DNA from: Centroberyx gerrardi
Lineage: Eukaryota; Chordata; Actinopteri; Beryciformes; Berycidae
Direction of reading: 5' to 3'
DNA length: 64,000 bases
Assembly: GCF_048128805.1 (NCBI RefSeq)
Contig: NC_136000.1
Coordinates: 22,190,946-22,254,945, forward strand
Part shown: one piece after another, positions 12,620-48,390 of the stretch
Numbering within the stretch: position 1 is the stretch's first letter
How the letters are laid out: each line of letters opens with the position of its first letter
Notes under the pieces: model-generated
What the model was told of the DNA's origin: nothing
Seen by the model: only the letters and a program-made list of their open reading frames with translations
The model's database searches: none
Translations under genes and position numbers: made by a program

Positions 12620-13238
12620 GTTATGGTACCTGTGGGGTGGGGTGGGAATAATAAACTCTGTTGAATAATTTGAATTGTATCAGTCTCAAGTTCTCATTAA
12701 TTATCTTCTGGATTAAATTGTAATGTGCTTTTGCATTAGCTATTTACTCTTTACTCCATTGTTATGATTTATGTAGTTACCCTTTTTTCCAAGTAGACAC
12801 ATTACACTGTAAAAGAAAAAATATATAACTAAGAGAAAAGGATGGTATTAAAAAACTGTTTTAATTGTGTTCAGTGGTTTGTCACTTAGCATTTTCCTTT
12901 TTTGGTGAAGGCGATTTAGTCTTTTACTGTATTCAAGAAGCTCAACAGTGATGCCAAAGTCTGTAGAATTGCAGGAAATGCATTTAAAATTAGTACCCGG
13001 TTGGTCCCCCCCAATGTTTTAGACACAATTACAACACTGAGACAAGTTATTCTAAACTAATGGCCTAAGTTGACAGGATTTAAATCAGATGCTGTATTCA
13101 AGTTGTCTTTTGTGCAGGCTGTAGTGTGGTAGTGTACAGCCTTTATAAAGATGGCTGAAGAGACTTCCATACCTGTTACATTTAAAGAAGGATGGGTCTT
13201 GTAATTAAAACTTAGAAAGCTCTTCTCCTCTACTATGA

Positions 13239-36470
<23,232 letters not shown>

Positions 36471-37980
36471 GCTCCCGCCCATAGAGATCAGAGAAATGAC
36501 ACTGTATTGATATGCATCGGCGGGACAGACCATCTCTCCAATGGATACATCGTCTGAGCGCGAGGAAAACAAGACTCCCAGACTGTCCCGTTACGATCCG
36601 TGTCCCTGTGAAGCTCATCAACTGCTAATACGCTCCCTGTTCTCTTAGCACAGATAGTCACAAGTCTGTCTGTCTGCCTTGTTGATATCCGTCTGCTATG
36701 CATTAAGTTAGAATGACTGTCATAAGATAACTGTATTATGCTACAACTTGCCAATAACATTCATCGACGTAATTAAGTCCTTCGTTCAGCAAGAGTTTCT
36801 CAGCAAAGTAGTACACAACGCAAGAACTGGATAGACTGCTGAGGCTCTGTAGGAACAAACGGCGGCCGGTCAGGGCATCTCAATACGTGGCTTGATGTTT
36901 TGAGAAGATACACAACCTCAGTGTAATGTGATAAGCCACCGGTGTGTACTCCTTCCTGGCAATAAGGAGGGACTGCTGACTCATGTTGTGATCATCTACT
37001 TATTCCTCTGGACCTGTACAGAATAGCCGATTTGTATATTTGTCACACTCTTCCGTCACTTAGCATCCTCTATGCTGATTACTCTTCCAAGCCAAACGAG
37101 ACAAACAACTGACATGTACCTGTAATGTGACAGAGGGACGCTCATCAGTTGACTTTGGGGGGAATTGTGTAGAAAGAGGACTTTTCCTTCCTCCACTGCT
37201 GTGTAAATATTGTTGATAAAAAAACAAAAACAAAGCTATTGATAATGTAAGTTAATGTATATATCCGCAGATGTTTTCTCATGTGTCTTACCATTGGATA
37301 TCGCTGTAAAAAAAAAAGGCTCATCTTTTAAATGTCTATATGTGTTACAATGTTGCATGTCAGAGGGATGACTGTGTTTTGGATTTTCTGTTTTACTTGT
37401 TTGGAGATGAGGCTGCGGAGCTGCATGGACACTTGCGAGACTGAGAGAGAGCGAAGGGAGTTTTGTCGCCAGCATGGGTCTCTAAATGTGTAGCAGTCGA
37501 ATGGTGTCGTCACTTAATGTGAGAGAGGCTCGGAGCCCCGGTTCAAAGACTTTAACCCTGTTCGCTCCTGAACTGGAAGAACACGCTGTCGGCTGTTTTC
37601 CAGGGATTGTGAAACCACATGACATGTATATGTGTGACTTGATATATCTTTCCTCTATAAAGATTAATATAAAGAACCTCTACGAATCCTCTCTAGATTC
37701 TTCTGGTGCAACGCTCCGGCTCCGAAACAACCTGGAGGCGACATCAATTATTCTGATTGTTGTAAAATTTTTGAAAGCTGTTCTCGTGTTTTGCTCTCCA
37801 CAGCTAAAAAGGTTAGATCCCAGCTGGGGATTGGTTTAATGTGGCACCCAACTGCACACAACCTTATGCGGTCTTGGTAGAATAGTCCAAAAACAACAAC
37901 ATCAACAAAAAAAAGGCCTGGGTTCCCTTATTTGTTTGAATTCACAGCACTTTTATAGGGTCACTGTTTGATTAAAATAC
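36471..37980 (+). other. abtb3: abtb3 probable 3' untranslated region
   Basis: It follows the stop TGA at 36468-36470. There is no further homologous exon. The end is not resolved: ATTAAA at about 37972 is a possible poly(A) signal, and earlier AT-rich patches near 37200-37320 are alternatives. Confidence 0.4.
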
Positions 37981-38965
37981 CAGTGATTTCAATCACTTTT
38001 AAAGCACATCATACTGTATGTTTCAGATTATATTATGTATGGTTTGCAGCAATGTGCAGATGTGCATGTAAGCTCAAAGAGCAGGCGGTGGAGTGGGAGT
38101 ATGGCGGTCAAGGAGGGGGAGACAGGCAGAACGCTACAAAGCAAGTCAAGGAGAGAGAGGCAATCAGACAGAGAGTATATGAAGAGAGGTAGAGAGAGAG
38201 AGAGAGAGATAATCAAAGCTTTTGTAGAAGCGGTGCAGAGAGAACAGACCTGTCGTTGTTCTCTAGTCTAGTCTACTCTCCAGCGAAAAAAAAAAAAGCA
38301 AGGCTGTGAAAACCGTGTATGTGGCCATTCTGCACTGCTGATCCTCTCCTGCTTCCCAGCCAGACAGACACTGTGTATAGTGCTTGGTAGTCTATAATCT
38401 AAAATGACTGTTTGAGATTGCTGGATGATATTTATTTTCAGTTAGTCATCTGTGCCCCAGGCTTTGTGCCAGCCTGTTACAGTGCTACCCAAGTGCCAGC
38501 GCCTTTCCCAACATGATCCTGTTATTCATTACTCTTCATGAGAACAAAATGTCAGAAGCATCAGGACACTCAGGGCTTGTTTGCTAGCTGTGTATGAAAT
38601 TATACATTTTCCCAATCAAATTATTTGAAGGAAAAGATCCAACCCAGACAGTCATTCCGTAATTGTAAAATTTTCCTCTGGAGCCCAGAAAAGATAGAGT
38701 AGTTTTTGCTGTAAGATTGAATTCTGTTTGGCTCCCTTAATATGTTCCTTGCATCATCTTTGCAGTCTCAATGAAAAAAAAATACTACTCTTGTAAATAC
38801 ACAGTCCAAAAATTTGCATGTATAGCTATTAACTCCAAGTTAATGATGTCCATGACAACTTAATAGGCTTAATTGTTTCTCTGGTTTAAACATAAAAACA
38901 TGTTACTGTGAGCAATCATTGCACAGTTGCAATGTACTTTTCTCTCATTAAGTGTGTATGTTATT

Positions 38966-39000
<35 letters not shown>

Positions 39001-39158
39001 GGGCGGAGACAGAAGAATGGCGAGGGAAGGGGTGACAGCAGTTGTTAAGGAGTCGCCATGGTTACGGCTGCCCAGGAACAATGTTGAGCTAAGAATGTTG
39101 CTGCTGTGTGAAAGACTGAATGGAATCCTGAGGTGCACATACATGCTCATGCACTGAC

Positions 39159-39161
<3 letters not shown>

Positions 39162-39242
<81 letters not shown>
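39162..39242. repeat. CA microsatellite
   Basis: A pure CA run of about 40 units, one of the longest in the window. Pure arrays of this length are usually polymorphic. Confidence 0.97.
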
Positions 39243-39243
<1 letters not shown>

Positions 39244-40059
39244 CAAACAAACAGTGTGGGCTATTCAACCTTTTGGAACTGCATCCAAAAGGATTCCTGT
39301 TTGGAGCACTAAAATGATCCACTGTCAGATTAGCTGTGTCAGACAAGAAACCACGTGATTAACCCCACCGAATGTCTCTGTCGCCTCTTTTCTCAAGCCC
39401 TGTTGGGCATCTTGATTTACTGGGCTGTGAACTGCAAGTGGAGCACTAAGAAACATGAAGGGAAGTCGCGAGGGGAACTCCACAGGGGGACGCATTCAGC
39501 TGTATAACCAAAGCCGATTGTTTGACAGTGTACATGATGCGGTTTTGTGTGGCATTCTGTAGAGGCCGTTGGTCCGTCGCTGCTGCATTTCTCGAGCTAT
39601 GAAGTGGAATTTCTGAATACGTCACTTTGTGTATTCCCTTTTCTGAATGTCTAGTGTTCTGTGTTGCGAGTGGATCGATGTGCATGTGCATGTATGTGTG
39701 CGTGTGTGAGCAAATGGGAGGGTAAAAGGGTGTTTGCCCTACTAACTCTGCCCCCAGAGCGAGCCCCTTCATCCTCCCCCTCTTTGTCATTCACAGGCCG
39801 TCTCCCTTTGGCACAGAGTGCGCTGGCAGCACAAGAGCCATGTGTTTTTGTTCCACGCTTTGAACGGCTCGAAAACTTTTTAGAACTGTTTTCTGAGGAA
39901 CCTCGGGGTAAGGGAGAGAGAGGGAGACAGAGAGAGAGAGTGTGTGGGAGAGTGAGGAGAAAGGGGGTGAAAGAGAGTGGAAGACAGAGGGAGAGAGATG
40001 GGGAGTGGAAGGAGCTGTAGACGAAAACAAGCCGCCTTCCATGTGGTGATTTGATCTCA

Positions 40060-40125
40060 GTTGGTGAAGGATAACTTGTTGGGCAATACCTGGGGGAGAT
40101 TCTGCTGCAAGAGACACAACAACAG
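40060..40125 (+). other. mlc1: Possible non-coding first exon of mlc1
   Basis: Only the 3' edge is supported, by a strong donor (CAACAG|GTGAGTG). The mlc1 coding exon begins with an acceptor at 40825-40826, 70 bases before its ATG, so an upstream non-coding exon is required. The start given here is arbitrary. Confidence 0.35.
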
Positions 40126-40559
40126 GTGAGTGCGGAAGGAAAATACGGGGAGAGGAAGAGGTTGTTTACAGGAACTTGGCAGAAGAAACGGTGAAAAAGG
40201 GGAAGTTGAAACAAGTGGCGTTCTCTTGGCTCGAGGAGACAAAAGGGAGAGGGTTGTTTTTGTGATGCTGCGTGATTCAAGAGCCTAATGACTGATTTTC
40301 TTTCAGCGTAATGCAATTTTCATAGATTGTGTTCTTGGATTACCGTGTTGGTACATTCAGATTTCCTTCTAAAATTAACATTTTGAGATCAAACTTACTG
40401 GGCCTCTTGATATTATCAACATATTGAGATCAAACTTTCTGGGCCTCTTGATGTTAGTAGCTGTGGAGAAAACACCCTTGATGAAAATGATCACAGATGA
40501 AAGAGATATATAAGATAAAAGTTCTAGATTTAGTTTCCCCTCAGCTATAATCATGAAAG

Positions 40560-40740
40560 TTTTCTATGCACTTGCCTCCCTCTACATGGAGGTCAGAGGT
40601 CAGGCTCAGCTGCAGAACAGGTAGGGATTCTGTGTCTTGCTCAAAGACACTTCAGCAGGTCAGATGCTTGCTGACACAGGGCCTGAACCCAGTTCTTCTG
40701 GTTCTCTAATCACCAAGCGACCCTGCTGCCAAGTGAACTG
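40560..40740 (-). mobile_element. Fish SINE-like dispersed repeat
   Basis: TCTGTGTCTTGCTCAAAGAC, GGCCTGAACCCAG and CTAATCACCAAGCGACCCTG are the inverted form of a common teleost repeat. On the - strand that repeat reads as a tRNA-like head followed by GTGTCTTTGAGCAAGACAC. It ends about 90 bases before the mlc1 coding exon. Confidence 0.55.
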
Positions 40741-40896
40741 CAGCTTCATCCCCTTCCTTTGTAGCTACTTTGCCTATTTGAAATTTCTTGATGCAAGTTA
40801 AGCGTCTGAACATCTTCCTTCCCCAGAGGCTAATCCTCAGTCGTGGGTTCCCATCCTGTTGTCGAAGGACGCTGTCACCCGCCGCCCGCTTCGGTG

Positions 40897-43800
40897 ATGC
40901 AGCGCGAGGAGCTGTCGGCCAGAGAGGAGTTCACCTACAGCCACATGCCCCCCCTGGAGAGGGGCGGCGGGACGCTGGGACGACGGGGCGACAGGGCGCA
41001 GGACAGGGGAGCGGAGAGGAGGCCAGACAGGGGAGTGGAACGTGACAGGCCCGAGCGGGACAGCTACACGGTGGACGTGAGGGCCAGTGACCTGCAGCTG
41101 GCCCAGCCGGAGCCCCTAAAGCACCCCTGCTTCAGCTACAGGGCCTGGCTCTACAGTGTCCTCATAGGGGTGAGAGCAGAGGCGCTCAGTTACAAAGGAG
41201 GCACACTGCAGGATTTTGGACAGATTTACCTGTTTAGTCCACTACACACAAATTTAAAAGATTGGGGTGAAGGTTTGGATTGGGAGCATCCCAATCTTGA
41301 AAATTTGAGTAGGATGGTGACAAGAAATCTTGTTGTGTGCTTCCACATTTAAGAGTCAGGAGAAACATACTCCCATGTGGGATGGTTATATAGCTCACAC
41401 TGTTCAAACCAATCCAGGAGTTAGAAGATCAGAGGGCTGAAATAGGTGTTGTTCTCTCAGTCATACACTTGACATTCTGTAAATGTATTTTGGAGATTGT
41501 TTTTTACATTCAATGCTGAACGAACATGGACTCTGTATAGACTGAGGAGACAGCTGAATAAACTGCCAAAAGGGTAAAGAAGAGGGCGGATGAATATGGA
41601 AGGGTATAATTGATGGTGTCGCATTATATCTGTGAGCTGCATGATTTATGTGTGTCTGCATATGTATGTGCATGCATGCGTGTGTGTGTCTTCAGGGCAG
41701 TCTGCTTATCACGTCTGGTTTCTCTCTATACCTGGGGAACGTGTTTCCTGTTGCCATGGACTACCTGCGTTGCGCTGCAGGCTCTGTAAGTGACCATCAA
41801 GTGTAATCTCAGTATGCTCACATACCGATATTGCACGACTGTATCTTGTTGCTTTTACACACATTAGAATGGACTGTCATGTCAAAACATAGCCACTGGT
41901 GCATAATGTCCAAAAGGTATCTGCTAAACAGATAAATGGTTATGCATCAAATCATGTGCTTCATCCGTTTGTCGCCTGTTACTTGTGTATTCTTCACAGG
42001 GCGTCCCTGCAGCAATTGCTAGTTTTGCCATCGCTAAGAACAGACACGTTGCAGTAAGTAAGCAACAAACACACCAGTGGCAAACGAGACGTAATTATGT
42101 TTTAATGGGTTTTTAATTGAAGTTCCTCAGGGGATTCAAGGCGAGATGCTAACGCAGGTCTTGTGTTTTCTTGTTATTATTTCAAGGTGTCAGATTTCCA
42201 GGTGGTGTACGTCTCAACATTCGCCGTGACGACCACCTGCCTGGTTTGGTTTGGTTGTAAACTGGTCCTGAGCCCCTCCGCTGTCAATGTAAATCCATCA
42301 TAGATCATCTATTAATATAATGCAAACTCTAACTATCCCTTGGTTGTACATAAGCATCAAGTTGTTTCACGGTTTGTCATGCTGTATAGTTTGTACGAAA
42401 CAAACCATGTTTCTCCCTTTCATTCCTCCACTCTTCCTCTCTGGTCTCTACCACCTTATGTTCTTCTTCCCTGCTTGTCCTCCTGCTCAGATCAACTTTA
42501 ACCTCATCCTGATGATTTTGCTGGAGGTGTTGATGGCCAGTACTGTCATCCTGTCAGCCCGCTCTGCAGAGGACTGCTGCAGCCATAGGAAGGTGTGTGT
42601 GCCTGAGGGTGTGTGTGGATGTAAGTGATTGATTGCCTTTGGTCTTCCAATTGATGTCTCACATATACTCCTCTCTCCCTCCATCCCCTCCCCTCTTTCC
42701 CTCCCTCCACCCCACTCTCTTTCATCCAAACTCCTCTCAATCTTTTCTCCTTCCGTCTCCCAGCCGGTGACATATGACAGACCCGTGGTTTTAACCCCTG
42801 CCGTTTTCCCCACTCGACTCCTTAAGGCATATTCTGTGAGTAGGGACACGTTTTCGTTTTCAGCTTTAATGCATGAGCTGTTTCTTATAGTCTCCAATAT
42901 GGCCCGCTATCAGTCACTGAGGATTGTCTCTCATAGGTGATTGAAGTGATAGTGGGAATCTCGGCTGTATTTGGAGGTATTATTGCACTCAACATGGATG
43001 CTTTGCTACCCGGGCCCTACCTGTCTGTCACCTTTTTCTGGATCCTTGTGGCAGTAAGTTCTTCTTACCGAAGCCTCCTTTTCATTATGACAGAGAGATT
43101 GTGTAACTTATGAGATACTGTCAATCATTGGCTTTACCACATACTTTGTGTCTGATCTTTTATCTGTTGCAGTGTTTCCCTAGTGCTATTGCCAGCCATG
43201 TTGTGTCAGAATACCCCAACAGATGTCTGGTGAGCACATCACATTATTTTACTTGTTGCAGCCCCAGTCTTGGCCATTTTTAGTACATTAACAAAGAGCT
43301 TCACACATTCTCAAAGGGTGGGAGTGGTGGATGGAAAGTGATATATTTGGAGCTGTCAGACTCTGACATAACTCAAATACTGGTCCATTTTCAAATGTTT
43401 ACAAAGACCATACAGATCCTCGTGGCTCAGTTGGCTAAGCAAATACCATGTAACTGCTGTTTCCTGGGTTTGAATCCACACAAGGCCCCTTCTCCCACGT
43501 CGTCCCAATAAGTGTCAACTGTCCAATAAAGAAGAAAATGCCAAAAATATATATATGAAAAAAAACAAACGTAAACTCTTTAACATACCTTCAATAATCA
43601 TGTTCGCCTATTACAACCTGTTCTATCAATGGCAATCAGCATTGAAGTGAAAAATGTATTAAATCCAAAGAAATTAATCTAAAGCCAATGGTAAGGGGCT
43701 CTTGACACCACAGGTGACGCCAAAGTCAGATTCTGAATGGCGCCTTTAGGTTCTCATTATTTTTAGATAATCTCATTAAGACAGGTGTCTAAGTCCCCGC

Positions 43801-44543
43801 TGAGGCAGGATAATCTTCATCATTCATTACTAAATCTCTTTTGTAATTCTACAGACTGTGTCTAATCCCTCTCTCTCTCTCCTTGATCCCCAAACTTTTC
43901 CTCCTTTCCCCCCCCCTGTTGTCTCCCAGGTGGAGGTGCTGATTGCCATCAGCAGCGTGACGTCCCCCCTGCTCTTCTCAGCCTCCGGCTTCCTCTCCTG
44001 CAGCGTGCTCAGCTTTGTGGAGATCTTCCTGCATGATGTACCTACAGCTAAGGTGAATGTACCCCAGGTCTATTATGTGCAGATTTACCAGTGGTACGCA
44101 ATATGTGTGATTTAAGGATTCTGTCCTGCCTCTGCCTCCATTTCAATTGGAAATACATGACTAGAATTTAGAGAAACTGTCTTATGAGAGATTTCATACA
44201 ATGTCATCTAATCTTATCCGCATATGTTTGTGTGTTCTTTATGTGTGTGTTCGTCTATGTGCCTGTGTGTGTGTGTGCCTGTGTGTGTGTGTGTGTGCAT
44301 CCCAGCAATCCTATGACATCCTGCTGCTGATTCTGATGGTGCTGCTGCTGGTGCAGGCAGTTCTGACTCTGGCCACTGTGGTGCACTGTGCCGCCTACAA
44401 GAGCCAGCTCCGCATGGGGGCTCCAGAGTGGGACGACAGCATGCAGACCCCATCCCAGTACTCCGAGGTACAGCACATAAAACACATCCGCACACAAATG
44501 CACACACATAATGGGGAAAAAACACTAATTCACTGTTTCTCTG

Positions 44544-44578
<35 letters not shown>

Positions 44579-44967
44579 GTGTCTCTCTCTCCTTTCTCCT
44601 ATCTCTCTCCATATCCAACAAGAGACTTGTGAGAGTGGAGTATGACAGATTTATTTCCGTTCCGAGGTGTGACACTCGCCAGCTCTAAGTAAATGTCACT
44701 GAAGTGTGAGAACATAATATGTATGAGCTGGTCATACAGTAAGAAACATCCAAAAATGACACAATTGCTGCTTAACCTTCTCACATCATTTACGTCAATA
44801 TTTTATGTCACCCTTCCCCCCTCTGTGTTTCTCCTCTCTCTCCTCTCTCTTTCTCCTTGCTCCCTCTTCCTGTTTCGCTCCCTCAGCAGCACGCACCCAA
44901 TGGAACACTGCGGGATTTTGACAAAGACAAGGCCTGGAAGGCAGTCGTGGTCCAAATGGCTCAATGA
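40897..44967 (+). CDS. mlc1: mlc1, membrane protein MLC1
   Basis: Coding exons: 40897-41169, 41696-41785, 42000-42053, 42187-42288, 42491-42592, 42764-42835, 42937-43053, 43173-43229, 43930-44052, 44306-44467, 44887-44967; 410 residues. Every intron is phase 0. Conserved stretches include [69 protein letters not shown] and the C-terminal [12 protein letters not shown]. About eight hydrophobic segments fit the known multi-pass topology. MLC1 acts at astrocyte junctions with GlialCAM and influences volume-regulated anion current and ClC-2; its loss causes megalencephalic leukoencephalopathy. The start is the first ATG of the exon, and [23 protein letters not shown] resembles the mammalian N-terminus. 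Residues about 24-54 form an Arg/Asp/Glu-rich insert that makes it longer than the mammalian protein. Confidence 0.95.
41170..41695 (+). other. mlc1: mlc1 intron 1 (coding)
   Basis: 526 bases between GGG|GTGAGA and GTCTTCAG. No element recognised. Retention would add residues in frame until a stop at 41350. Confidence 0.9.
43230..43929 (+). other. mlc1: mlc1 intron carrying a SINE
   Basis: 700 bases holding the SINE at 43414-43565. The acceptor follows a C-rich stretch (CCCCCCCTGTTGTCTCCCAG). Confidence 0.9.
43414..43565 (+). mobile_element. tRNA-derived SINE
   Basis: It has an A-box-like TGGCTCAGTTGG (43423-43434) and a B-box GGTTTGAATCC (43467-43477), spaced as in a tRNA. A C/T-rich region, TCTCCCACGTCGTCCCAATA, follows, with a tail of CAATAAAGAAGAAAATGCC. 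This is a common percomorph SINE type. The anticodon region is not tRNA-like, so it is not a tRNA gene. Confidence 0.75.
44053..44305 (+). repeat. mlc1 intron with GT array next to the acceptor
   Basis: GT runs at 44263-44298 abut the acceptor GCATCCCAG. The usual pyrimidine tract is replaced by the GT repeat. Confidence 0.85.
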
Positions 44968-45318
44968 ACAGTTTTAAGGGTGTGAGAAGCAGAGGAAGGA
45001 GGAATAAACAGCTGTGAGAAAGCTGTGCAACCGGAAGACTACAACCCTGAGACAGAAACGTTAGAACAAAGACAAGAAAAAGGAGTAGAGATTGATTCAG
45101 AGAGGATGTGAGAGAGACAGAAAGAGAGAGAGAACGGGAAAAAGGGAGAGAACACAAGAAGCTGCAAAATGAAGAGAGAGAGAGAGGTTGAAAGCTAGGA
45201 GTGACATATAAGATGGGATTTTAATTTGGTGAAGATATGTGCATAGATAAAGCTATAAGCACTGTGTTTTTCTCTGATGTCGGGGTTTTGATACTTGCTT
45301 TAACAATCTGCTTACTGT

Positions 45319-45806
45319 AGGTAAGAGTGGGGTAATTTGGGCAGGGGGTAAGTTGAACCACTCCCTGTAGCTTTTAAAGTACAAACAGGATAATTATATT
45401 GACATCATATAGGTATAATTAATGAAACGAGTGAGCCAGCGTTCAATAATAAAAAGGATATCTAGTACTTAGGCTCAAACAGGGTTTTGTGATGTCTAGT
45501 AATGTTTAACTCAATATGATCTTCCTGTTCTATACAATAAATGTGTTCTTTAAAACCAAATGCATTTTGGATTCCATGGATGATGCAGTTTTGTAAAAAA
45601 CATTGTCAAATTTGTGATATGAGCTATTTGGGATGGGGCAACTATCAATGCATGAAAATACATCCAAGTATAAATGTTTCAATTTGTGTCCCACTAGTGC
45701 ATTATCTAAAATGAAAAATTGTAGTTTTTGTAGTTTTCTCAAACGGACATCCTAACACATGGTGGCTAAACTTACCTCTAGCTCTGGCTCAACTTACCCC
45801 AACCTT
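45319..45806. mobile_element. DNA-transposon-like element with GGGTAAGTTGARCCA ends
   Basis: The left part has GTGGGGTAATTTGGGCAGGG and GGGTAAGTTGAACCA. The complement of the right part reads GGGGTAAGTTGAGCCA and GAGGTAAGTTTAGCCA. The termini are thus inverted and internally repeated. There is no coding capacity and the superfamily is not assigned. Confidence 0.6.
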
Positions 45807-48390
45807 GGGCTCTGATTGTCTGGTCATCCTTTTGAAACAGCAGCATCTATGGGAAACATCCTAAAAAACACATGGTACATGTTGATAAAAACAATGGCAC
45901 ATTTCTTTCCCCACAGATTTTCTTTCTCCATAATATAAAAGTGACTCATCTTACCACTCTCTCCCTTCAATATTTCAATAGCTCATTTCATACTGTGAGC
46001 TATATTTTATTCAGTGTTAGGCCTATCTGTGTCTCTTCATGCACAGTAGTCTGGTCAGTGGTCACAGTAGTTTACAATAAAAGAACAAAATATTTTTATT
46101 GATGTAAGGCAGTGAAAAAAACTTTATGTTTACTATTAACTGTTTGTGTGCAGCCAGTCTTAACTGCATTTTTGTCTCATTTAGAAAAATAAAATGTTTG
46201 ATATCAACTGTATGTAAAGATGTGTCTATAGCATTTTATGGCTGGTCATTCCTATTGTGCTTAGTGTTGCGCACTCTACTGATCTATCCAGGTAGATAGA
46301 CACAAATTATAATAATGTATTATGTAGGCTATTGACAAATCACATTTAAGATTCTTGCATATTCTGACCATATACATGCATTTATGATACAGAAATACAC
46401 ATAGACCGACATCTTATCCCAGGATACATAATGAATATATTTACTGATATTTTTTAACTAGCCTACTACTACTTTTGTACTATTTTTTTTGCCGTATATG
46501 TTAGACTGTGCTTTATATAGCCTTATATGGCCACATTATTTTTTTTTTGTATGGGCTTATATGTTTTCAACCTCTGAACATAGGCCTATTGTGTGTTGGT
46601 TGGGAGATGAGACTGGTGCTTGTGTCATTGCTCTTCTACTAATTTATTTCATAATTTACTCCCTGCGCTGCCATCAAAAGTCCCTCTGCTCCATTGTTTC
46701 AGCACCATGGACAGGAAAGTGGAAACTGCAGAGAACTACATTGATTAGTCAATATGAATCACTGACAATAAAGGTGACCTTTGGCACCCATTCAAAAGAG
46801 AAAAGAGAAGAACAAAAGAACAAAATATATGTCACACTCACTTTAGAATAGAATATGCTTATGTTTCTAAATATGCAAAAATTGGCCAAAAAATTGATTT
46901 GTACATGCAGATGACATTCATTGTAAATATAGGCTATAAATGTGCAAACACATTTTTGGCCATGGTTTATACGTGTTCAAACATATTTCTGAGCATATTC
47001 TGAAGTATATGTGAAATGTATTTTTTCGGCCTGCTGGTTATTTGATTTTCCCACATATTGCATCCTTTCTACCAGAGAGCTGCTGCATCGCATCTCATGA
47101 CCAAGTCATCTCCACCAGGATCTCTGCGGCGGTGCCGCGGCGGAGACACACACACACACACATAGAGTGAAGAGAGACCCTATATTTGGAAGCAGACGTA
47201 GTGAGGAGCGGCTTCCCTAACCGGCGGAAACCGGCTTGAGGAAACTGACTTGTGGCTCAGTCCAGCTGACGAACATCGGGGGCGCGCCATCTTTGCGCGT
47301 TCACTGCGCCTTGAAATCGCAGCCAGAGACCCCAGAGGCTGTTGCACTGTGCATGTTTCAACTTCCCAAGCAGTTGCAAAGTGCCCTATATTAGAAGCAG
47401 GGATGTAGTGGCAAATAAAAGGCGGGTAAACCATGATCTCTAGTCGGTGGTCATGATTAGGCGATAACATATAAAGAAATAATCAATTATTTCACAAAAT
47501 TATTATTTTATGCTATTTTTCCCTTAAAAGACTTGCCTTAAAATGCTATCTTCATATAACTTAGATCAGTTTAGCACTACTTACTATATATAAATACTAT
47601 GGATTTATGTCATAGAAGTTTATTTTACAAAATAAAAGTGGGTAAACTTGGGTTTAGGCGGGTTTACTCTCATCCCCATAGATCATCTCCTCGCTCCTGC
47701 TGGCTCCATGCAACAAATAATGCAACTCCGGATAATGCGCGCCACACCCATGAGTCTGATGTGACACATGAGTTTGAATGACAGACATCCTTCCCATTAG
47801 GGGTCCCCACATGTCTCCAGACATAACCAAAGACAAACTGCAGCACAACAGTGTTTGTGCCGGTCCCAAATTCATGGATGATGGACAGGCTCATCAGACC
47901 TATCAATAGGAAAGTATTTCCGTGTCATTGCCTTGTTAGGTTGCAGACTAAATGAACAGAGGATTTGAATAGCGGTAGGCGATCTTAGACCTGTAGTTAC
48001 TCACATGCGATCCTGTCCTGGGTTAACGAAAAATATAATAATCCTAAAGTGTGTCTGTGGCACTCAATAGTGAGTTTATAGTGACATCATTTTATCGCCG
48101 ATGGCATCACTGTAATGTTCCAGTAATATTCCTATAGGGACATATATTTTTTTCTGTGATATATGTAAGGTAAACCTGATTATATGATTAATTATTTTCC
48201 TTAATGAAGGCTACAACATAATTTAGTTGTTTTTCCAGCAGCTCTGCGCAGTCACCACCTCTCCTTGTGAATCGCGCGGTCGTAATCCCGTGTTAATTCG
48301 GTTAAGGCACGGGGCTAAGAGCGAAGTGATGTGATGAACAATTGAATCCTGATGTATTATCTCATCCCTTGTTTCTGAGGAAGAGGCAGA

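Larger units (their letters stand above)
37981..40826 (+). other. Intergenic region and mlc1 promoter/5' region
   Basis: It contains a GA repeat (38185-38208), GT and CA arrays (38970-38999, 39162-39242), GA-rich DNA at 39908-40000 and a fish dispersed repeat at 40560-40740. A donor-like site AACAG|GTGAGTGCGG at 40125/40126 may end a non-coding first mlc1 exon. The large antisense reading frames here are GA/CT-rich artefacts. Confidence 0.6.

Noticed and set aside
39651..40316. 221-codon frame on the - strand upstream of mlc1
   Set aside because: It reads GA/CT-rich and CA-rich low-complexity DNA backwards (Ser/Leu/Pro runs), has no recognisable domain, and overlaps the mlc1 5' region.
43416..43490. 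Possible tRNA gene in an mlc1 intron
   Set aside because: A and B boxes are present but no cloverleaf or anticodon arm is formed. The C/T-rich body and tail mark it as a SINE.
44693..44977. 94-codon frame over the last mlc1 exon
   Set aside because: It is out of frame with mlc1. The correct frame from 44887 gives the conserved [12 protein letters not shown] end.
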